Shown: one piece after another, positions 34,372 through 43,843 of the stretch
Position numbering within the stretch: position 1 is the stretch's first letter
Layout: every line of letters begins with the position of its first letter
Assembly: GCA_938016265.1 (NCBI GenBank)
Contig: CALLWB010000007.1
Span: forward strand, 1 to 64,000
Source: an uncultured Saprospiraceae bacterium
GTDB lineage: Bacteria > Bacteroidota > Bacteroidia > Chitinophagales > Saprospiraceae
DNA: 64,000 nucleotides
Reading direction: 5' to 3'
Notes under the pieces: model-generated
The model's input: only the letters and a program-made list of their open reading frames with translations
Databases searched by the model: none
Told to the model about the DNA's origin: nothing
Position numbers and translations under genes: made by a program

Positions 34372-36537
34372 GGGCCCACATTCTTGCGCCAAATCCAAGT
34401 AAAGTTCAATATCTGTGTTATCTGAACAGCCCGGGACATTAATAGTAACATTATACACCCCCGTATCTTGTGGAGTGAACGGTGAAAAGTTTACTTGAAA
34501 GGTATTTCCACTAAATCCATTCGGACCTGTCCAGGAGTAAGTTGCCCCTGGGACAAAATCTGCAGAAAGCGACAAATCATCACCAATACAACCGATTCCA
34601 TCATATCCTTGTATACTAGGAAGAAAAGGCTCTACTGTTACTGAAGTCACATAGGAGTTATTGCAATCATCCGTCATTCGCATATCATAGGTTCCTAGTG
34701 GCAAGCCTGTAAAAACGGGGTTTGTTGTAGAGGGGGCGGTAATTGGTCCGCTGATCAATTCGTAGGTATAAGGCGGCGTTCCTCCTGACCCTGAACCGGT
34801 CACTGTACCCGTACCATTGCTGCATTCTATCCCAACAGAAGCATCTAAAAATGGTTGTATATAAGAAGGTATCGTTATCGTATCGGTCTCATAACTGCTA
34901 TGATTGGAGCAAGTAATATTATCCCAATGATAGCGTAACTCATAAACGCCCCCTTCAGTAAGGTTTGGGAATATACCAGGAACCCCAGCCTCCGTCCAAT
35001 CTGTATGTAGGATGGAGGAACCACTTGTAAGATCATACAAAGAAAAGGTGACCTCCCCAACATTAATAGTGGTTGCAGAAGCATCTAATGTATTATCAGA
35101 AATACACGAAGAAGTAATTGTGTAGGCCAACTCCATATCAGTAATGCTTGTAAAGGTAAAATCAACCGTATCTCTTCTTCCACATCCATCCATCATTTCG
35201 AGGGTGTAGGTGCCTGCAGGGACGTCATAAAGTGGGGCTGGACCTCCATTGGGTTTATATTGTACAATTGGATAGGTAGCCGAGTTTGGGGGGCCAGCTA
35301 AAAAAGTGTATGTATGAGGCAAAGGAGGAGTCGGGAAATTTGGATTGTGGGTTCCTAAAATGGAAACCAATGAATCTACACATCCTTTTCTACCGTAGGG
35401 TCTTTGTTGCCAATCTGGTGTCCCAAAAGTAAAGTTTGTTGAAGAGGTTAGACCACAGGCATCTGTCATATTTACGGTATAATCTCCTAGTGGTAAGTCG
35501 TAGATACATAGAGAATCCTGGGTGCGAACGAAATTGCCTTGATCGTCAGAGATATCCAATGTCAAAGGAGCAATGTTATATTGATAAATCCTCGCAGAAT
35601 TGTATAAATTGTAAGGTCCAATGCAAACAAAGTCCCCTCGTACACAATCATTAAAACTCCTTCCTAGAATTCGGTATGGGTTGTCTCTGCAAATAAACAT
35701 TCTGGTACTAGAAATGCCACAGGTGTTGGTTACTTGCATAGTGAAATCATGGCAGCCGCCCGTAATTGTAACGGTATCTCTATTGGTACCTAAGTTTTGA
35801 AAACTTCCTGATGTCCCTACCAATCCTGGGTCTGTTGATGCGATAACTTCCCAAGCATAAGGAGGAGGACTTGTTCCATTTCCCGGATAGGTATATGTAG
35901 TCAAAATGACTTTAAATTCATTACAAGCTTCGCGGGGGCGGACTGGATACAATTCAATATAAGGTGTGGTATTAACAGCATCAAGAATTTCGAAAGAGCG
36001 GGTTTGCAGATTATTGCAGGCATCATATACCTGAAATTCGTATGTACCAGGAAGCAAATTTGCTATAATATTATTGGAAAATGGACCAGTCGTAACTCCA
36101 CCATCTACTAGGTAATATTCAAAAGGAGCAAGTCCATTTATGGGAGTGATAGTGACGCCCCCTTCCGCTGCTCCGGTGCAAACTGCATGAGCCAAGGTAA
36201 AGCTAACATCCAATAATTGGTAACTTCCGGGCACGGTGGTAGTAGCTGTTTTTATGGTACCACAAACATCAGAAGCTTGAACGGAATAAACACCTGGTTC
36301 TAGTGCGTTAAATACTGGATTGCTTTGATTTGGTGCTGAAGTTGGGCCAGTAAGAATCGAGTATACATTTCCGCCTCCACCGCCAGATGGCGTAATAGTA
36401 ATCGTCCCGTTTGCCTCACAAGAAGATGTTGTGGTACTAACAATAATTGACAACGGTTGATTTGCCGGGCATTGAGCTTTCAAGCTAAAATCCAAAAATA
36501 GAGTAAGGAATACAACGGGGAGAAGTAGGTATTTCAT
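33685..36537 (-). CDS. Large secreted adhesin-like protein with C-terminal dockerin-like module
   Basis: A 950-residue protein with a signal peptide (MKYLLLPVVFLTLFLDFSLKA). Residues ~22-720 are tandem beta domains of SprB/PKD-like type, each with a G(x)PPY..Y/E-like core and a closing LPxGTY..xxxDxC (for example PLGTYDMRMTDDCNN and LPLGDYTVNMTDACG). They suit an extracellular adhesive stalk. Residues 723-950 are the shared module, ending in the loops DYNQTGEVNAGD and DSNFDGSCDAAE and the tail CWNNRNKYSNVPY. There is no TIGR04183 or CHU_C domain, so the module may itself be the retention or sorting element. It lies 188 bases upstream of the PLD-like gene on the same strand. Confidence 0.82.
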   Translation of the reverse strand: MKYLLLPVVFLTLFLDFSLKAQCPANQPLSIIVSTTTSSCEANGTITITPSGGGGGNVYSILTGPTSAPNQSNPVFNALEPGVYSVQASDVCGTIKTATTTVPGSYQLLDVSFTLAHAVCTGAAEGGVTITPINGLAPFEYYLVDGGVTTGPFSNNIIANLLPGTYEFQVYDACNNLQTRSFEILDAVNTTPYIELYPVRPREACNEFKVILTTYTYPGNGTSPPPYAWEVIASTDPGLVGTSGSFQNLGTNRDTVTITGGCHDFTMQVTNTCGISSTRMFICRDNPYRILGRSFNDCVRGDFVCIGPYNLYNSARIYQYNIAPLTLDISDDQGNFVRTQDSLCIYDLPLGDYTVNMTDACGLTSSTNFTFGTPDWQQRPYGRKGCVDSLVSILGTHNPNFPTPPLPHTYTFLAGPPNSATYPIVQYKPNGGPAPLYDVPAGTYTLEMMDGCGRRDTVDFTFTSITDMELAYTITSSCISDNTLDASATTINVGEVTFSLYDLTSGSSILHTDWTEAGVPGIFPNLTEGGVYELRYHWDNITCSNHSSYETDTITIPSYIQPFLDASVGIECSNGTGTVTGSGSGGTPPYTYELISGPITAPSTTNPVFTGLPLGTYDMRMTDDCNNSYVTSVTVEPFLPSIQGYDGIGCIGDDLSLSADFVPGATYSWTGPNGFSGNTFQVNFSPFTPQDTGVYNVTINVPGCSDNTDIELYLDLAQECGPLLDLQIILEGPYEASTGLMSDNLRAMGLIPTTEPYTGLGFQHTLNGGGETVNSSVFDVTGPDAIVDWVFVELRMPSDPSIVFASQSALLQADGSIVSTDGVSSLAFEGVPVGVYYASVKQRNHLAVLSPGALPLNEQTAFYHDFRTGSAFGTINNPVTQKSLGGGLFALFEADYNQTGEVNAGDRSIAWNFRNATGYLQQDSNFDGSCDAAERSQCWNNRNKYSNVPY

Positions 36538-36752
36538 AGGCTAGGTTTAATTGATTGTTGGAGGATATTGTGCTTCAATTCCAAGAAGTTTCATCATCCT
36601 TCAATTACCAAAATAACAAAAATACCTATAGGAACAGACGTCTATTCTCTTTTATCTTGCAGTATTATCAGCAGGCTACCGCTACATATATTTTTCGATT
36701 ATGAATAACCAAATCAATGTCAACCCAAAGCAAAGCTATAAGGATCAACTAT

Positions 36753-38591
36753 TTATTTTTTGGAATCTGGTTTTTTTTCTTCTATTTCTTGTTTTCGGAA
36801 ATAGGCAATCACTTTTTCAGCAGCTTTGTTTCCAACAATACGAATGAGATCGTCTGTACTGGCCGTCTTCAATTTTTTGACTGACTTAAAATGGCTCAGT
36901 AATTTGGCCGATGTTTTTTCTCCGATGCCAGGGATGTCTGTCAGTTCTGATTTGGCAAAATTGCGGGATCGCTGGTCTCTATGAAAGGTAATTGCGAAAC
37001 GATGTGCCTCATTCCTTAATTGCTGAATGACTTTTAAAGTTTCAGAGCGTTTGCTTAGGTGCAATGGAACCGGGTCGTCCGCGAAGTAAATTTCTTCTAG
37101 GCGTTTGGCGATGCCGATCACCGTAATTTTCTTCTCCAGGCCCAACTTGAGGATGCTTTTCATGGCAGAGCTAAGTTGTCCTTTCCCTCCATCGATGACG
37201 ACCAGTTGAGGAAGTGATTGGCGTTCGTCCAGAAGTCTTTTGTATCGTCGATAGACCACTTCTTCCATGGAGGCAAAATCATCCGGGCCTTCCACTGTTT
37301 TGATGTTGTAGTGCCGATAGTCTCTTTTGGCGGGCCTTGCATTTCGGAAGACAACCATTGAAGCAACGGGAAATGCACCCATGAGATTTGAGTTATCAAA
37401 ACACTCAATATGATCCGGTATTCGGTCGAGTTGCAAGTCTTCCTCCATGGTTTTGAGGATACGTTCGGTATGCGTCTGTTTTTTTGTTTTGTTGATCTCC
37501 TGTTTTTGTTTCTGGAGTTTGTAGTAGATGAGGTTTTTTGCGGACAACTCCAGTAGTTTTCGCTTATCTCCTCGTTGGGGAACTGTTATTTTCAACTCTT
37601 CTACATTTGGCAATGTGATCTCAAACGGCACGACTAATTCGGTAGCGATGCTGTTGAATTTTTCAGTTAGCACAGGGATGGCAAACATCAGTAGGTCTTT
37701 TTTGTCATCATTAAGATTAGGAACCATTTCCAACATAAACGAATTGAGCAGTGCTCCATTGACGACCTTCATATAATTGACGTAAGCTAGTTTGCCGTCC
37801 ATTTCAATAGAGAACACGTCTACGTCTTGAACGGTGGGGCTGACAACAGTAGATCGTCCCTGATAATCTTTGAAGGCGTTCAACTTTTCTTTTACGGTCT
37901 GTGCTTTTTCGAATTCCAGGTTTTCGACAAATTGCGTCATTTCTGACTTGAGGTGTTGCGTTACGGAGCTGAAATTTCCGTTTAGCATATTTTTTATCTG
38001 GCGAATTTTTTCGTTGTAGATCTCTTCGTCTTCAAGTCCTTCACAAGGTCCATTGCAGTTTTTTATATGATATTCCAAGCAAACTTTGAATTTGCCTTTC
38101 TCGATATTTTCTTGCGAAAGATTGAGCGTACAAGTTCTGAGTTTGAACAATTGACGAATCATTTCTAGCACAATCGTCACTCGGCGGACGGAGGTGTAGG
38201 GTCCATAATATTTAGAACCATCCTTCACCACATTGCGCGTCATAAAAACTCTTGGAAATCGTTCTTTTTTAATACAAATGTATGGGTAGCTTTTGCCGTC
38301 TTTCAACTGGACATTGTACCTTGGCTGGTGTTTTTTTATAAGGGTATTTTCAAGGAGCAATGCATCCTGTTCTGTTTCAACAATGGTAAATTCGAGCGAA
38401 CTGGCAACTCTGACTAGCACTCTGGTTTTATTGGCCTGATGTTTTTTATTCCCAAAATAAGAAGCTACCCTTTTTTTTAAATCCTTTGCTTTGCCAACAT
38501 ACAAAATAGTGCCCATGTCATCCAGATAACGATAGACTCCGGGTTGATGAGGAAGTGTGGGAGCAAGTTGCTTATAGTCTTCAGCTGTCAT
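36753..38591 (-). CDS. uvrC: Excinuclease ABC subunit C
   Basis: A 612-residue nucleotide-excision-repair endonuclease that makes both incisions around the lesion with UvrAB. The GIY-YIG domain is at the N-terminus (PGVYRYLDDMGTILYVGKAK, KKRVASYF). A Cys-containing region follows at ~170-190. The UVR motif lies at ~205-240 (MTQFVENLEFEKAQTVKEKL). The RNase H-like C-terminal nuclease has HIECFDNSNLMG and VVIDGGKGQL. A helix-hairpin-helix pair closes it (LTDIPGIGEKTSAKLLSHF). Length is normal for the family. The leader contains CATTAACCA-type low-complexity sequence just before the ATG. The penicillin-binding-protein gene lies 100 bases upstream on the same strand. Confidence 0.96.
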   Translation of the reverse strand: MTAEDYKQLAPTLPHQPGVYRYLDDMGTILYVGKAKDLKKRVASYFGNKKHQANKTRVLVRVASSLEFTIVETEQDALLLENTLIKKHQPRYNVQLKDGKSYPYICIKKERFPRVFMTRNVVKDGSKYYGPYTSVRRVTIVLEMIRQLFKLRTCTLNLSQENIEKGKFKVCLEYHIKNCNGPCEGLEDEEIYNEKIRQIKNMLNGNFSSVTQHLKSEMTQFVENLEFEKAQTVKEKLNAFKDYQGRSTVVSPTVQDVDVFSIEMDGKLAYVNYMKVVNGALLNSFMLEMVPNLNDDKKDLLMFAIPVLTEKFNSIATELVVPFEITLPNVEELKITVPQRGDKRKLLELSAKNLIYYKLQKQKQEINKTKKQTHTERILKTMEEDLQLDRIPDHIECFDNSNLMGAFPVASMVVFRNARPAKRDYRHYNIKTVEGPDDFASMEEVVYRRYKRLLDERQSLPQLVVIDGGKGQLSSAMKSILKLGLEKKITVIGIAKRLEEIYFADDPVPLHLSKRSETLKVIQQLRNEAHRFAITFHRDQRSRNFAKSELTDIPGIGEKTSAKLLSHFKSVKKLKTASTDDLIRIVGNKAAEKVIAYFRKQEIEEKKPDSKK

Positions 38592-38691
38592 TGGTTAATG
38601 ATGGTTTAATCGTCTAGTGAAGCATTTGTATCTATACACTATACTAGATTTTGGCTTTAGCGAAAATCAGTCCCTCTACCAAAAAGTCCTT

Positions 38692-41490
38692 TTAAAAATC
38701 ATCTTCCAATTCTTCATCTTCATCAGGATCTGGCGCATTTGTTGGCGGCTTATTCACCTTTGGTTTTTCTGTTCCTGTGGGCTGATTTGCTTTTGGAGGG
38801 GTTGGTTTATTGCCTTCTGGTTTTGGTGGAGTTGTCCCCTCGCCTGCCCCAGATTCTGGTTTTTGTTGAGTTTTTGGTCGTTGACCGGGATAGTCGTTCA
38901 TTTCAAACTCGTCGTCTTCATATTCATCGTCGCCTCCTTCTCCAAACTCAAACTCGCCGCCTTCTTCCTCTTCCTCTTCAGGGGCGCGTTCAAAGTCGTC
39001 TCCGGGAAATTCCTCTCCTGGAGTGCCTCCGACTTCCTGAGTATACTTAGTACAATCCAACTCAATTTCGACAGGGCCCGATGGTTCAGGGAATAGTGCT
39101 TCCTTATCGAACTCTAGTTCTTCATCTGCTTCTACTGCACGCATAAAGTACTTAAAAATTGGTCGGGCAAGTCTGGCCCCCTGGCCATATTCTAGTGTAC
39201 GAAATCGCAACCATCGATCATCACACCCTACCCATGTGCCCCCTACAAGGTTGGGCGTAACACCCATATACCAAGCATCCGCGTGGGAGTTTGTCGTTCC
39301 TGTTTTCCCACCATTTTCTACCGTCAAACCAAGGCGCCCACCAATCACATTTTTCAACATTTGAACCATCACATAAGTCGCTTGCTCGCTCAGCACTTGT
39401 TTTTGCTCTAGTACCGGCTCGTAAATGATGTTGCCATTTTTGTCTTCAATTCGGCTGATGTATACCGGTTTAGTAACAATCCCACCATTCGCGAAAGCGG
39501 TGTAAGCACCAGTCATCTCAAACACAGAGAGATCAGGTGTCCCCAAGCAAATAGACGGTACAGGAGGTATCCGACTGAGATCTACCCCCATATTGCCAAC
39601 GAGTTTGCGGAGTGGCTCCGGGCTACCCATGTCTTTCATCAAAAAGGCCGAAACTGAATTTTTTGATTCTTTAAGAGCTTGCATGAGTGTAATAGGAGCA
39701 TTGGTGTATCCACCCACGTTGTTTGGCTGCCAGTCTTCTTTTAGATTGAAGGTTCCTTTCTCCAAGGTAACGGGTTGATCGATCAGCTCGTAACATGGTG
39801 AATATCCTCTAAGGTCTATAGAAATTGCGTACAAAAATGGCTTAAATGTAGAGCCGATTTGTCTGGCTACGGATTTGTTTGCGTGGTCGTATTTGAAATA
39901 TTTGTGGTTGATACCTCCAACCCATGCCTTCACAAATCCTGTTTGTGGTTCTACTGCCAGAAATCCAGATTGCAGGTGCATTTGGTAATACTTGATCGAA
40001 TCTTTTGGGCTCATTATAGTATCCACCTCATTTCTTTCATTGTAAGCAAAAACGGTCATTGGAACTGGTGTATCAAACTCTTTTTCCATTGCTTCGTCTA
40101 GGTCCTCCCATTCTTTTTTAATGACGTCCCAATCTCCATTTTTGAAGGTTTTCCGGTATTTGTCTCCTAGTTTTTCCCCTATGAATCCTGATTGTTCCCA
40201 CTTCATAATCTGCTTGCGGTCGTTCTCTACTTTGCGCATTCGATCAACGTCAACGTCTCGAAATTTCAGTTCTTTTGTTTTCTTTAGGAACTGATCTCGT
40301 CTTTTATTAAACCGTTCTGATTCGCGCATTTGGCGAGTGAGCACTCCTACCCTTCTATCGATCTCCTCATCAGTGATTTCCTCTTTGTCTTTATGTGTCC
40401 ACGGATCTTTCTTTTTCCAATGCTTGAAAAATTTCGGTTGCATGATGGAAAGGTGCTTCTTTACTGCAGCTTCTGCATGTTTTTGCATTCTACTATCTAT
40501 CGTGGTGTAGATCTTCAGACCATCTTCATAAATACTGTAAGTGGAGCCATCCAGTTTTGGAAATTCTTTAAGGAGTTTTTTAACGTCTTCGCGCAAATAT
40601 TCTCTGAAATAAGGAGCCAACCCTTCATTGTGATCTACTTTCTTAAAACTGGTCATATCTAGTGGTATCACCCGAATTGAATCATAAGCTTCTTGCGTAA
40701 GATATCCGGCTTTAACCATTTGACTAAGAACTACTTCTCTTCGATGCTGCGTCGTATCTGGCCGGCTTATAGGGTTGAAAAGGGAAGGGTTTTTCAGCAT
40801 TCCCACAAGGGTAGCAGCTTCTCCTACAGAAAGCTCGTCTTGCGTTTTACCAAAATAAATTTCGGAAGCAGATCGAATACCATAGGCACCATGAATAAAG
40901 TTGAATTTATTGAAATACATGGTGATGATTTCGTCCTTGGTGTAACTTCGCTCCAATTTTACTGCCGTGATCCATTCCTTGAGTTTGGAAGTACCGAGCA
41001 CCCAGTATTTTTTTAGCGGATTTCTTGACAATCTTGGTCTTGGCGTAATTAATTTTGCTAATTGCTGGGAAAGTGTACTTCCACCTCCAGCGCTTTTGTT
41101 CCCACCTAAGACTGTTCGTCCGAGTACCCTTGCCAATGCTCGTGGATCAATACCGGAATGACTATAAAACCTTGCATCTTCTGTTGCAACTAATGCATCA
41201 ATCAAATGTTGTGGCAATTCATCATACCGAACATCAATTCTGTTTTCTATAAAAAATCGGCCTAGAATGGGGCCATCGGAAGCAAAAATTTCTGTAGCGG
41301 TTTCGCTCTTCGGGTTTTCTAATTGTTCAAAAGTCGGCAAATCTCCAAAGGAAAGCAATAAGAACAGACCGGCGATCGATAATATTCCAATCACCAATAA
41401 GGCCCAAAGCCATTTGACATATTTTTTATGCTTTGGTTTTCTTGCTTGCCTTATACTTAGGGATGAGTCTGACTGAGTTGATTCGTCCAA
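38692..41490 (-). CDS. Class A penicillin-binding protein (PBP1A-type)
   Basis: A 932-residue bifunctional cell-wall synthase. Cytoplasmic tail, then TM helix at ~27-46. Glycosyltransferase domain with catalytic Glu104 in TEDARFYSHSGID and the GGSTLSQQLAK motif. Transpeptidase domain with S547-x-x-K550 (GSTFKPF), SKN at 609-611 and KTGTT at 729-733. Between the domains lies a charged, Lys/Glu-rich insert (~350-475). The C-terminus from ~790 is an acidic then Pro/Lys-rich low-complexity tail. The only standard in-frame start I find is TTG at 41490; upstream in-frame codons give no ATG before a stop. It is followed by uvrC. Confidence 0.93.
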   Translation of the reverse strand: MDESTQSDSSLSIRQARKPKHKKYVKWLWALLVIGILSIAGLFLLLSFGDLPTFEQLENPKSETATEIFASDGPILGRFFIENRIDVRYDELPQHLIDALVATEDARFYSHSGIDPRALARVLGRTVLGGNKSAGGGSTLSQQLAKLITPRPRLSRNPLKKYWVLGTSKLKEWITAVKLERSYTKDEIITMYFNKFNFIHGAYGIRSASEIYFGKTQDELSVGEAATLVGMLKNPSLFNPISRPDTTQHRREVVLSQMVKAGYLTQEAYDSIRVIPLDMTSFKKVDHNEGLAPYFREYLREDVKKLLKEFPKLDGSTYSIYEDGLKIYTTIDSRMQKHAEAAVKKHLSIMQPKFFKHWKKKDPWTHKDKEEITDEEIDRRVGVLTRQMRESERFNKRRDQFLKKTKELKFRDVDVDRMRKVENDRKQIMKWEQSGFIGEKLGDKYRKTFKNGDWDVIKKEWEDLDEAMEKEFDTPVPMTVFAYNERNEVDTIMSPKDSIKYYQMHLQSGFLAVEPQTGFVKAWVGGINHKYFKYDHANKSVARQIGSTFKPFLYAISIDLRGYSPCYELIDQPVTLEKGTFNLKEDWQPNNVGGYTNAPITLMQALKESKNSVSAFLMKDMGSPEPLRKLVGNMGVDLSRIPPVPSICLGTPDLSVFEMTGAYTAFANGGIVTKPVYISRIEDKNGNIIYEPVLEQKQVLSEQATYVMVQMLKNVIGGRLGLTVENGGKTGTTNSHADAWYMGVTPNLVGGTWVGCDDRWLRFRTLEYGQGARLARPIFKYFMRAVEADEELEFDKEALFPEPSGPVEIELDCTKYTQEVGGTPGEEFPGDDFERAPEEEEEEGGEFEFGEGGDDEYEDDEFEMNDYPGQRPKTQQKPESGAGEGTTPPKPEGNKPTPPKANQPTGTEKPKVNKPPTNAPDPDEDEELEDDF

Positions 41491-41851
41491 ATCCAGTTTA
41501 TTAATGGTTAATGGTAATTGATGTAGTGGTCAATAGGCAATTTGAATTGCTTCTACTGCCTCCAAAATTACGTATTTTTCAATAGAATTTAAGGAGATAT
41601 TTGGATGGTAGGTAATTTTAACGTTTTCTTATAGCTTATAATATTGAATAGATCGTTTTTACCCAATATTGTATTTGATAGATTTGAAGTTAATTTTGAA
41701 TTAATCGCAATTATCCTTTCAATACCAATCACAATAATAGTCTTAAACAAAGTTCAATAGTTTACTCTCAACGAAACTTAGCTATGATTTTTTATTTTTA
41801 CGTATCAAACAACCAAATTTGGTTCAGAAGTACCTCAAATAAAAAATAAAA
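41491..41851. other. Divergent intergenic stretch
   Basis: 361 AT-rich bases between the penicillin-binding-protein gene (minus) and the solenoid gene (plus), presumably holding both promoters. Next to the penicillin-binding-protein start lies a low-complexity ATTAATGGTTAATGGTAATT stretch. No gene or strong hairpin seen. Confidence 0.5.
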
Positions 41852-43033
41852 ATGACACAAAACGATTGGTCAATTCTAGCAAAACATAACATAACTCCAG
41901 AAAATTTGACAGTAAAGGGTGACGTAGATTTGGTAGGTACATCTATTAACTCATTACCAGAAAATTTGACGGTTGGTGGTTCTCTAAATTTACAGCAAAC
42001 TTCAATTCGTTCATTACCCAAAAATCTGAAGGTAGGCGGATCTTTGTTTTTAACACATTCCTCAATTAAGTCCTTACCACCGAATTTGGTAGTAGGTCTT
42101 GAGTTAATATTGAGGAACACACCTCTTGAAACATTGCCAGATAATTTAACTGTCGGTAGTACATTAGATTTGAAGGACACATCAATTCATTCATTGCCAG
42201 AGAACTTGACTGCATTCAGCATCAATTTAGGCAGAGGATTTACCAAATGGCCAGAGAACTTGCCTGAAGGTTGTCATTTATTTTTGGGAGATACATCTAT
42301 TACGGAATTGCCAGATAACTTGACAGTGAATAGTAATTTATCATTGGCTGATTCATCTATTGCGGAATTGCCAGAAAACTTGACAGTAAATGGTAGCCTA
42401 GATTTGAGTAGGACAACTATTGTTTCATTACCAAAGAACCTAAAAGTAGATGGATCTTTATATCTGCAAAATTCATCGGTTCGTTCATTTCCAGATAATT
42501 TTAAGGTAGGCGGTCATATAAATTTGGCGAATACACAAATTGATTCATTACCAGAAAACTTGACAGTAAAAGGTGAATTAAGCTTGGATAACACTGCAAT
42601 TACATTACCGGATAACTTGAAAGTACGAAGTATAAATTTAGGCAAGGCATTTACCAAATTACCTAAAAACTTACCTTTAGATTGTGGTTTATGTTTGGAA
42701 AATTCATCTATTACCTCATTACCGAATAACCTAAAAATTGGTGGTGATTTAGTTTTGAATGAATTTGCGATTAGTTCATTGCCAAACAACTTGACTGTCA
42801 TGGGTACTTTATTTTTGCAAGGCTCTCCAATGAAATCATTGCCTAATAACTTGACAATAGACGGCGACTTAAATATAGAATACTCAAATATTAGCTCGCT
42901 ACCGGACAACTTAACTGTACGTGGTATATTAATAATGAGTTATGGAGAGATCTTAACAACATCAAATTATAAAGACTTATTAGGCATGCCATTGCCCAAA
43001 AACCTATGTGTAGGCGGGTACTATCTTTTCTAG
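41852..43033 (+). CDS. Solenoid protein of 20-residue LPxNLxVxGxLxL repeats
   Basis: A 393-residue protein made almost wholly of about 17 LRR-like units of 20 residues, for example SLPENLTVGGSLNLQQTSIR, encoded by degenerate 60-bp repeats. Two units are irregular (GRGFTKWPENLPEGCHLFL and its counterpart near residue 270), suggesting an internal duplication of a larger block. There is no signal peptide or membrane segment, so it is probably cytoplasmic. Similar LPxxLxVxGxLxL repeat proteins are common in phages and scattered bacteria, with no assigned function; a protein-binding scaffold is the reasonable guess. The gene is AT-rich, isolated between housekeeping blocks and followed by a detached porW fragment, which fits horizontal acquisition. 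Confidence 0.75.
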   Translation: MTQNDWSILAKHNITPENLTVKGDVDLVGTSINSLPENLTVGGSLNLQQTSIRSLPKNLKVGGSLFLTHSSIKSLPPNLVVGLELILRNTPLETLPDNLTVGSTLDLKDTSIHSLPENLTAFSINLGRGFTKWPENLPEGCHLFLGDTSITELPDNLTVNSNLSLADSSIAELPENLTVNGSLDLSRTTIVSLPKNLKVDGSLYLQNSSVRSFPDNFKVGGHINLANTQIDSLPENLTVKGELSLDNTAITLPDNLKVRSINLGKAFTKLPKNLPLDCGLCLENSSITSLPNNLKIGGDLVLNEFAISSLPNNLTVMGTLFLQGSPMKSLPNNLTIDGDLNIEYSNISSLPDNLTVRGILIMSYGEILTTSNYKDLLGMPLPKNLCVGGYYLF

Positions 43034-43035
43034 TC

Positions 43036-43073
43036 AAAAAAAGAGGGTAGTGGCGTTCTTGCTACTTCTTTTT
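43036..43073 (+). terminator. Probable terminator after the solenoid gene
   Basis: AAAAAAAGAGGGTAG pairs imperfectly with CTACTTCTTTTT around a TGGCGTTCTTG loop and ends in a T-run. The A-tract on the left means it could also work on the other strand. Confidence 0.55.
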
Positions 43074-43843
43074 CCTATGAGGATGCACCTAATTTCAGTT
43101 AAAAAATCCTTATGAACTCAATCACCAAATTTCCGAGTGGCTCCTTGATAAAATAAGAAGAGGATCATTCTACGTAAGTAAAATAATCCTCTTGATAATA
43201 TCTTTCCACAAAAGTCTTCTAGTAATTTTCAGCGCAAAATTCTAAGTAAGGTGCCATTTCTCTAATCCTCAATAAAGTCTTGTAGTTGGTTTGATTCGTC
43301 CAAACTTTCTTTTATTAGTTGATAATGAAATTAAATAGTTGAGGTGTGTTTAGCTTTGCAAAATCACCTATTTTTTGAGAGAAATTAAATTGATCTTTAG
43401 TAAATAGTTTGTTATAAATTTAGAGGGTTAATTGGTGAACAGTAATTTGTTTCTACACAGGTAAATAAAGAATTGTTTAGTGATTGACAGATCAATTTTA
43501 ATTCTCTTAATGTCATCCCTTAAACTCTCCTTTCAAAACTACATAACTAACTAAATTACATATATTTAGACCACAGCACCATTGCGGTCAATGTTTATTA
43601 AATAATAGTTTTTCCAAAAAAAATCACTAACTTTAAGTATCAACTTAGTTTAAACTCTAGCCCTATTATCAAAGGATTTTGCTTCCTTAGGTCTATCCTT
43701 TTGATTAGTCTCCTTATATAAAATCAATTTACCGTTATAGTTTTTTTTTCATTCCTTCAGGAGTGTGAACTCTTTTTGTATGGGGCAAGAAGTTTGTTCT
43801 CCTGCTGAGGAATTATATCCTTACTAAATCTTAATTGTTTATT
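43074..43843. other. AT-rich intergenic stretch with a gene-end fragment
   Basis: About 770 bases with no intact gene. It holds the porW 3'-end fragment at 43219-43293 and presumably the promoter of the S74 gene; a T8 run occurs at about 43741. Nothing else recognisable. Confidence 0.6.
43219..43293 (-). pseudogene. Detached 3' end of a porW/sprE-like gene
   Basis: Read on the minus strand, these 75 bases encode 24 residues plus the stop (starting QTNYKTLLRIREMAPY and ending CAENY). They are identical at protein level to the last 24 residues of the gene at 45773-48454. The DNA differs at eight positions, all silent, including AGA versus CGG for one Arg. The upstream frame is lost at once (TAA). 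It is therefore a remnant of a diverged but selected allele, not a recent copy of the neighbouring gene. Confidence 0.85.

Noticed and set aside
38645-38666. Hairpin GATTTTGGC-TTTA-GCGAAAATC resembling the palindromic repeat
   Set aside because: It shares only TTTTGGCT, lacks the GAAAGT/ACTTTC core and is too short; considered chance or a weak transcript-end structure.
38617-39096. 159-codon plus-strand frame over the penicillin-binding-protein tail
   Set aside because: Hydrophobic translation is the antisense of the acidic/proline-rich low-complexity tail.
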